A stretch of DNA of 64,000 bases. Origin: Ophiura sarsii (lineage: Eukaryota; Echinodermata; Ophiuroidea; Amphilepidida; Ophiuridae). Below the pieces are notes generated by a model that worked only from the letters and a program-made list of their open reading frames with translations, was not told where the DNA came from and ran no database searches. Below are positions 59,770 to 64,000 of the stretch, piece after piece. Both the position numbers and the translations under genes were made by a program. Position 1 is the first letter of the stretch. Every line of letters starts with the position of its first letter. Location of the stretch: positions 39,225,319-39,289,318 of the forward strand of contig CM069457.1 in the NCBI GenBank assembly GCA_035610835.1, written 5' to 3'.

Positions 59770-60303
59770 GGGGAGACGTCAAAACTCGACCGCCCGTTGA
59801 CTGCCGGTTACGGGCGGTTCCGCCCGGTTCTTTCAGGTCAAATGTTTTACTGGTATATGAATATTCGCGCATGCAACACTGAACAACCGCCGGTTGACTT
59901 AATGCTGTAATCTGACCAATTTACACTATCAATCTGTTACTTTGCGGTCATAATAGCTCTCTCTATAATCGTTCTATAAAAAAAAACATTCATAGACTTT
60001 CGGTATTGATTTTAAAAAGTTAATTGAGCTATAAACAGATTGAAAAAGCCAACCCCAGCGAAAATCAATAGCTGTATTGTACTGGTTGTTTAACTGAGAC
60101 TTTTAAGTCTTAAAAGAGCCCATTACTTCAGATGTTATTGCTCACGTGTGTGACGAGGCACTTTCAACCGGTCGTGTTCACCAGAGTGTTACTATTTGAC
60201 CTCATTATGTGTGTATATTATAACAGACGACACGTTTTGTGAGAACCGAACGGAACCGGCCGTAACCGGCAGTTGCCGGGCGGTCAAGTTTTGACGTGAT
60301 CCC
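59770..60303. mobile_element. PIF/Harbinger-like MITE with TTA target duplication
   Basis: Left GGGGAGACGTCAAAACTCG; the inverted right end is GGGATCACGTCAAAACTTG. Both continue as ACCGCCCG...ACTGCCGGTTACGG over about 60 bp. TTA lies at 59767-59769 and 60304-60306. At 534 bp there is no transposase. The three-base TTA duplication suits PIF/Harbinger. Confidence 0.8.
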
Positions 60304-60362
60304 TTACGGTAACGAACATCGCGACCCGGCAGGCTATCTAATGCCAAAAGAAACTTCTTATG

Positions 60363-60430
60363 TTGTCCCTGTCTGTAAGGTATCTGACTTGCACGCACGC
60401 AGACCGGGTTCAATCCCCGGCACATGCGGA
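60363..60430 (+). mobile_element. tRNA-like relic
   Basis: GACCGGGTTCAATCCCCGGC is a B-box/T-arm-like sequence. The upstream CTGTCTGTAAGGTATCTGAC is only a weak A-box match. Probably a SINE head fragment. Confidence 0.4.
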
Positions 60431-60571
60431 AACTGATCCCCCTCTCGTTTTTTCTCCCCTGCAATTTTAATTCCACCAAACACGCACGGGGAGTTATGAT
60501 AAGACCGATTTGAAAAAATGTCAAGTTATTTTTATTTTTAATGAAGCCATCCATCATGCATTTCGTTTCAG

Positions 60572-60672
60572 AGGTGCCTATTTCAATGAAGATCGATATG
60601 GAATATACGGGTGATTATGGTGACCCTTCGTCACCAGAATATATGAATTTTATAGATGGATACATTACCGAG
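60572..60672 (+). CDS. SEA-domain membrane protein, exon 4 (start of SEA domain)
   Basis: Acceptor CATTTCGTTTCAG| and donor ACCGAG|GTATGT. Phase 1 in, phase 0 out, 101 nt. With the previous G it reads EVPISMKIDMEYTGDYGDPS then SPEYMNFIDGYITE. SEA domains typically begin with a strand of alternating hydrophobics, then a Y.x.L..P.S.E(Y/F) segment before the first helix, and this exon has that pattern (DPSSPEYMNFIDGY). The rest of the domain is not found before 64000; later exons may lie beyond the LINE. Whether the full protein is a membrane serine protease, a mucin-like protein or something else cannot be told. Confidence 0.65.
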
Positions 60673-60939
60673 GTATGTACTATATATTTAATGGGATAAC
60701 AGTTATCACATGTGATATTGATTAACATGATTAAGGAACACGTTCATAAACTGAACAATCTTGCGCGCTTCGCACACTTTTTTATACAGGTTTCAACATT
60801 ATAATGGTTCTCCAACCAACCTAATTCTTCTTGCTTCAGGGTGATAGGTCTGTGACCGGTGGAGGCATAACCGACTATGTTTTTTTAATATATGTACATA
60901 GTTTGTAATTGCATTTGGAGAGCATCATAGGGGGCGAGC

Positions 60940-61250
60940 CTTACGGCAAGGGGGGGGGTGGGGGTGGGGGGGGGGGGGGCGAAATGCTGCCACTATAGTT
61001 ACGCCACTGATGTCGTTTACGAACATATTATCAGAAGAACACGGTGTGGAAGAATATCTGTCCACACATTGGTTAATTAGGGACCGTTCATTATTTATGG
61101 TGGAGGGGTGTGGGGGTTGGGACAAATTCGAGACTTGTATGTCAAAACTACCCCCCCCCCCCCCCCTCAGCTGAAATTGAAAATTACATGACCCCCTGTT
61201 AACTAGTAGCTTTTTACACCCCCCCCCCCCCCCCCCCCCCCCTCCCCCCA
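60940..61250. repeat. G/C homopolymer cluster with CAGTGGCG-family end
   Basis: Contains a G-rich run (60951-60980) ending in GTTACGCCACTG, then C16 (61151-61166) and C24 (61219-61242). Several collapsed or nested oligo-C MITEs are likely, without definable borders. Confidence 0.6.
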
Positions 61251-61519
61251 AAAAATCAACTTGTCACATACTTTAAGGGGACTGTCTTTTTTATTGTGTG
61301 AAATTAGTAATGGTGAGCGTAGCGAGCCGGAAAATTTGTCATTTATACATTTTGGGTGGTTTTGTGAGTCTTTATAATCCGAACAAGTTAGAATATTCCG
61401 GACAGAAATGTATAATCCAGTGAAACGTTCTACTTTTGTAAGCATTGGTGCAAAGCTGAAACAATGAAAAGCATGCAATAATTTTTTTTAAATCATATAA
61501 AATTGGGATTTTGTAACAT

Positions 61520-61840
61520 ACGGTCATTATGTGATCTCTCCAGGGGACGCCATCTATTAATTTTTTTTTAGAAAGTAGATATTCTTGTAGATTTATATAC
61601 ATTTCTGATCATAAATATATTCTGAGTTACAGAGCGATGCGATTCCTAATTACAAAATCATGGTTTAAAGAGTGAAAATCTTAAACTGTCAGGTCTGTGC
61701 GACAAGTTATTTTTCACTCTGAATTCACTCTAAAACCATGATTTTGAAGTAATTAGGATCAGAATGATCAGAATGTAAATCTGTAAGAAAATCTACTTTC
61801 TAAAAGAAAATCATGAATAGAGAGCGCCACCTGGAAAAGC
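61520..61840. mobile_element. Foldback element, copy related to 54010-54396
   Basis: TTATGTGATCTCTCCAGGGG on the left, ATCATGAATAGAGAGCGCCACCTGGAAAAG on the right in part, and the shared AGTTACAGAGCGATGCGATT arm. The right end stops at the start of the LINE, and no TTAA is left there. Confidence 0.65.
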
Positions 61841-61865
61841 ACCGAATGGAGCCGAAGGAAGGACT

Positions 61866-64000
61866 ATGGGAAAGGATCTTAAGTTAAGAAAAGTCATACG
61901 ATTTGGTACATGGAATGTGAGAACGCTATCACAGCCTGGCACTCTGGAGCTTCTGACCAGACAGATGGACAGATGCAAAGTGAACATCCTAAGTATTGCT
62001 GAAGTACGCTGGTCCGGAAAAGGCCACTTCTCCACATATGACCACACCATATACTACTCAGGAAATGAGAAAGGAGGGAGCAAAGGTGTAGCTTTCATCA
62101 CCAGTAAAATCATCTCAAAGTATGTCTTGGGCTACAACCCAGTCAGTGACAGGATCATCTCCATCAGATTCCAAGCTCGGCCTATTAACCTCTCAGTCAT
62201 TCAAATATATGCACCAACCTCCGCAGCCTCTGATGAAGATCTGGAATGTTTTTACAGCCAACTGCAGGAAACCCTTGATGGCATTCCGAAGAGAGATATC
62301 ATCATGATAACAGGTGATTTCAACGCAAAAGTTGGAGAAGGCATTCAAAGCGAAGACGAAACCATGGCCTTGGGCCCGCATGGCTTGGGAAGCAGAAACG
62401 AAAGAGGTAGTATACTCGTGGATTTCTGTGTAGCAAACAGACTTACTATCACAAACACAATCTTCCAACAACACCCGAGGCGGAAGTAAACTTGGATATC
62501 ACCAAACGGCATCACAAGAAACCAGATTGACTACATCCTCATTAGCAGTAGGTGGAAGTCTTCTATCAAGATAGCAAAAACCCTGCCAGGGGCAGATATA
62601 GGTAGTGACCATCAACTTCTGATTGCTGATTTTCGAATCAAGTTGAAGATGACCAAAGGTGCTCCCAAAACCTGCAGATTTGATTTGCAGCATCTTGATG
62701 ACAAATACAGAGTGGAGACTAGAAATCTTTTTCAAGAACTGATGGTTAGAGATGAGGAAACAACTCCTGATGAACTCTGGCTGGACATCAAAAACTCTAT
62801 TCTCAGCGCAGCCAAAAAACATGTTCCTAAGAAACATAAGAGAAAGACCACATCATGGCTGTCACATGAAACCATCAACTTAGCAGATGAAAGACGCCAA
62901 TTGAAGGAAGCTGGTCTGCAAGGCAGTAACCTATACAGAAGACTTTCAAGTGAGGTTCAATTGAATTCTAGGAGAGATAAAAATAAGCATATCCGACAGC
63001 AATGCCAAGAACTTGAGGATCACAGTTTTCACAAAAACAGCAGAGAGCTCTTTAGATGTATAAAGAACATCACCTCAAAAACGACAACTAGATTGGCTAT
63101 CATCAAGGATGAGCAAGGAAAGGTCTTGACTGAGAGTGACGAAATCAAGGATCGTTGGAAAAACTACTGTGAAAATCTGTCTGCGTCCCAAGAAGAGACA
63201 AATGGCTCACAGGAGTCTCCCCTGCCTCCACTAGGTGAAGATGAGCCTGATATTCTTCTGTCTGAGGTCTAGGAAGCCATCAAGAAGTTAAAAAGTCAAA
63301 AGGCACCTGGTTTAGATGATATTCCAAGTGAGCTCCTGAAGCAAGCTGATGATTCTGTAGCAGTTATTATGCAAAAGCTGTGCAATACTGTGTGGAAGTC
63401 AAGAGTATGGCCAGAGGATTGGAAGAGATCAGTTTTCCTAACACTTCCAAAGAAAGGAGATGCTAGCGAATGTAAAAACCATCGTACTATCGCTCTGATA
63501 CCACATGCAAGCAAAATCCTGCTGCACATCATCAACGAACGTCTCAGACCTCATCTTGAACGTGAACTTCCTGCTGAGCAAGCCGGTTTCCGGAAAGGCC
63601 GCGGCACAAGAGATCAGATAGCCAATGTACGTCACATAATGGAAAAATGTTTTGAATTCCAGAGGGAGCTCTTCATGTGCTTCATAGACTACGCTAAGGC
63701 CTTTGATTGTGTGAGATATTCCGCATTGTGGACAGCACTACAAGAAATGGGAATCCCTTACCACCTCGTCCACCTAATTCGCAATCTGTATGATGGTCAA
63801 GCTGCCTGTGTGCGCACTGAGAAAGGAAACAGTGACTGGTTTGCTCTAGGTCAGGGAGTCCGTCAAGGGTGCATACTTTCACCAGCACTCTTCAACCTTT
63901 ATGCAGAGTCTATAATGAGACGTGCATTGGATGATTGGCCAGGGGGGCTGTCAGTAGGTGGATACCAAATACACAATCTACGTTATGCCGATGACACCAC
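61866..64000 (+). pseudogene. RTE-like LINE: endonuclease plus reverse transcriptase, two nonsense codons, runs off the window
   Basis: One frame from ATG 61866. The N-terminal APE-type endonuclease shows GTWNVRTL, AEVRWSGKG, IYAPT, GDFNAKVG, RNERG and GSDHQLL, the last carrying the catalytic Asp-His. A TAA at codon 208, in K-stop-TWISP, and a TAG at codon 469 (EV-stop-EAIKKLK) break it; no frameshift is needed. Then the reverse transcriptase: KAPGLDDIPSELLKQ, LPKKGD, EQAGFRKGRGTRDQI, FIDYAKAFDCV (motif A, ~606), GVRQGCILSPALFNLY (motif B) and RYADDT (motif C, ~707). The layout is that of RTE/BovB-type elements, often mis-annotated as craniofacial development protein 2-like. The 3' part lies beyond 64000. 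It is probably in a later intron of the SEA gene or just behind it. Confidence 0.93.

Noticed and set aside
60840..60911. Possible further exon of the SEA gene (after CTTCTTGCTTCAG)
   Set aside because: The acceptor looks good and phase 0 fits, but the frame stops after 22 codons and does not look like the middle of a SEA domain.

Overview
This looks like a stretch of animal (metazoan) genome. It is AT-rich, intron-containing and gene-poor, and it is dominated by transposable elements and tandem repeats. The long LRR-GPCR, the SEA-domain exons, the RTE-like and CR1/L2-like LINEs, the tRNA-derived SINEs and the many MITEs with long oligo-C tracts fit a marine invertebrate. I lean towards a deuterostome such as an echinoderm, but the sequence alone does not settle it.

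Layout. 1-3385 is a ~183-bp satellite array running off the left edge. 3.4-12.2 kb is repeat-rich: a foldback at 6.2-6.8 kb, a dispersed repeat (family E, 6.85-10.64 kb) carrying an inserted TIR element (D1), and a second repeat (family A1) with a 31-bp minisatellite. 12285-16769 is the main gene, an uninterrupted 1494-residue leucine-rich-repeat GPCR. 16.8-35 kb has no convincing gene. It holds a CpG-rich TIR element, SINEs, a second D copy, two arrays of a near-palindromic AAACCTGGTTT motif, a decayed L1-like fragment and a TA-flanked MITE. 35.2-39.4 kb is a second copy of family A split by nested insertions. 41.2-42.7 kb is a broken CR1/L2-like LINE on the minus strand. 43.2-44.6 kb is a second E copy that preserves the empty site of D1. 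45-54.5 kb holds more LINE fragments and MITEs and a decayed pseudogene of an uncharacterised family.

From 55.2 to 60.7 kb, four small exons with matching splice phases appear to encode the start of a type II membrane protein: a short cytoplasmic tail with a PPSY motif, one transmembrane helix, then the start of a SEA domain. Its introns hold several MITEs. The right edge (61866-64000) is a plus-strand RTE-like LINE with two nonsense codons, which may lie in a later intron of that gene.

The two host genes both encode cell-surface proteins, but nothing in the sequence ties them into one pathway. The most interesting feature is the GPCR ectodomain. Tandem 144-bp units are almost identical in scaffold residues, while the predicted concave, ligand-facing positions vary. 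The second theme is a set of natural empty and filled site pairs that date insertions relative to one another and fix the target-site duplications of several non-autonomous elements.
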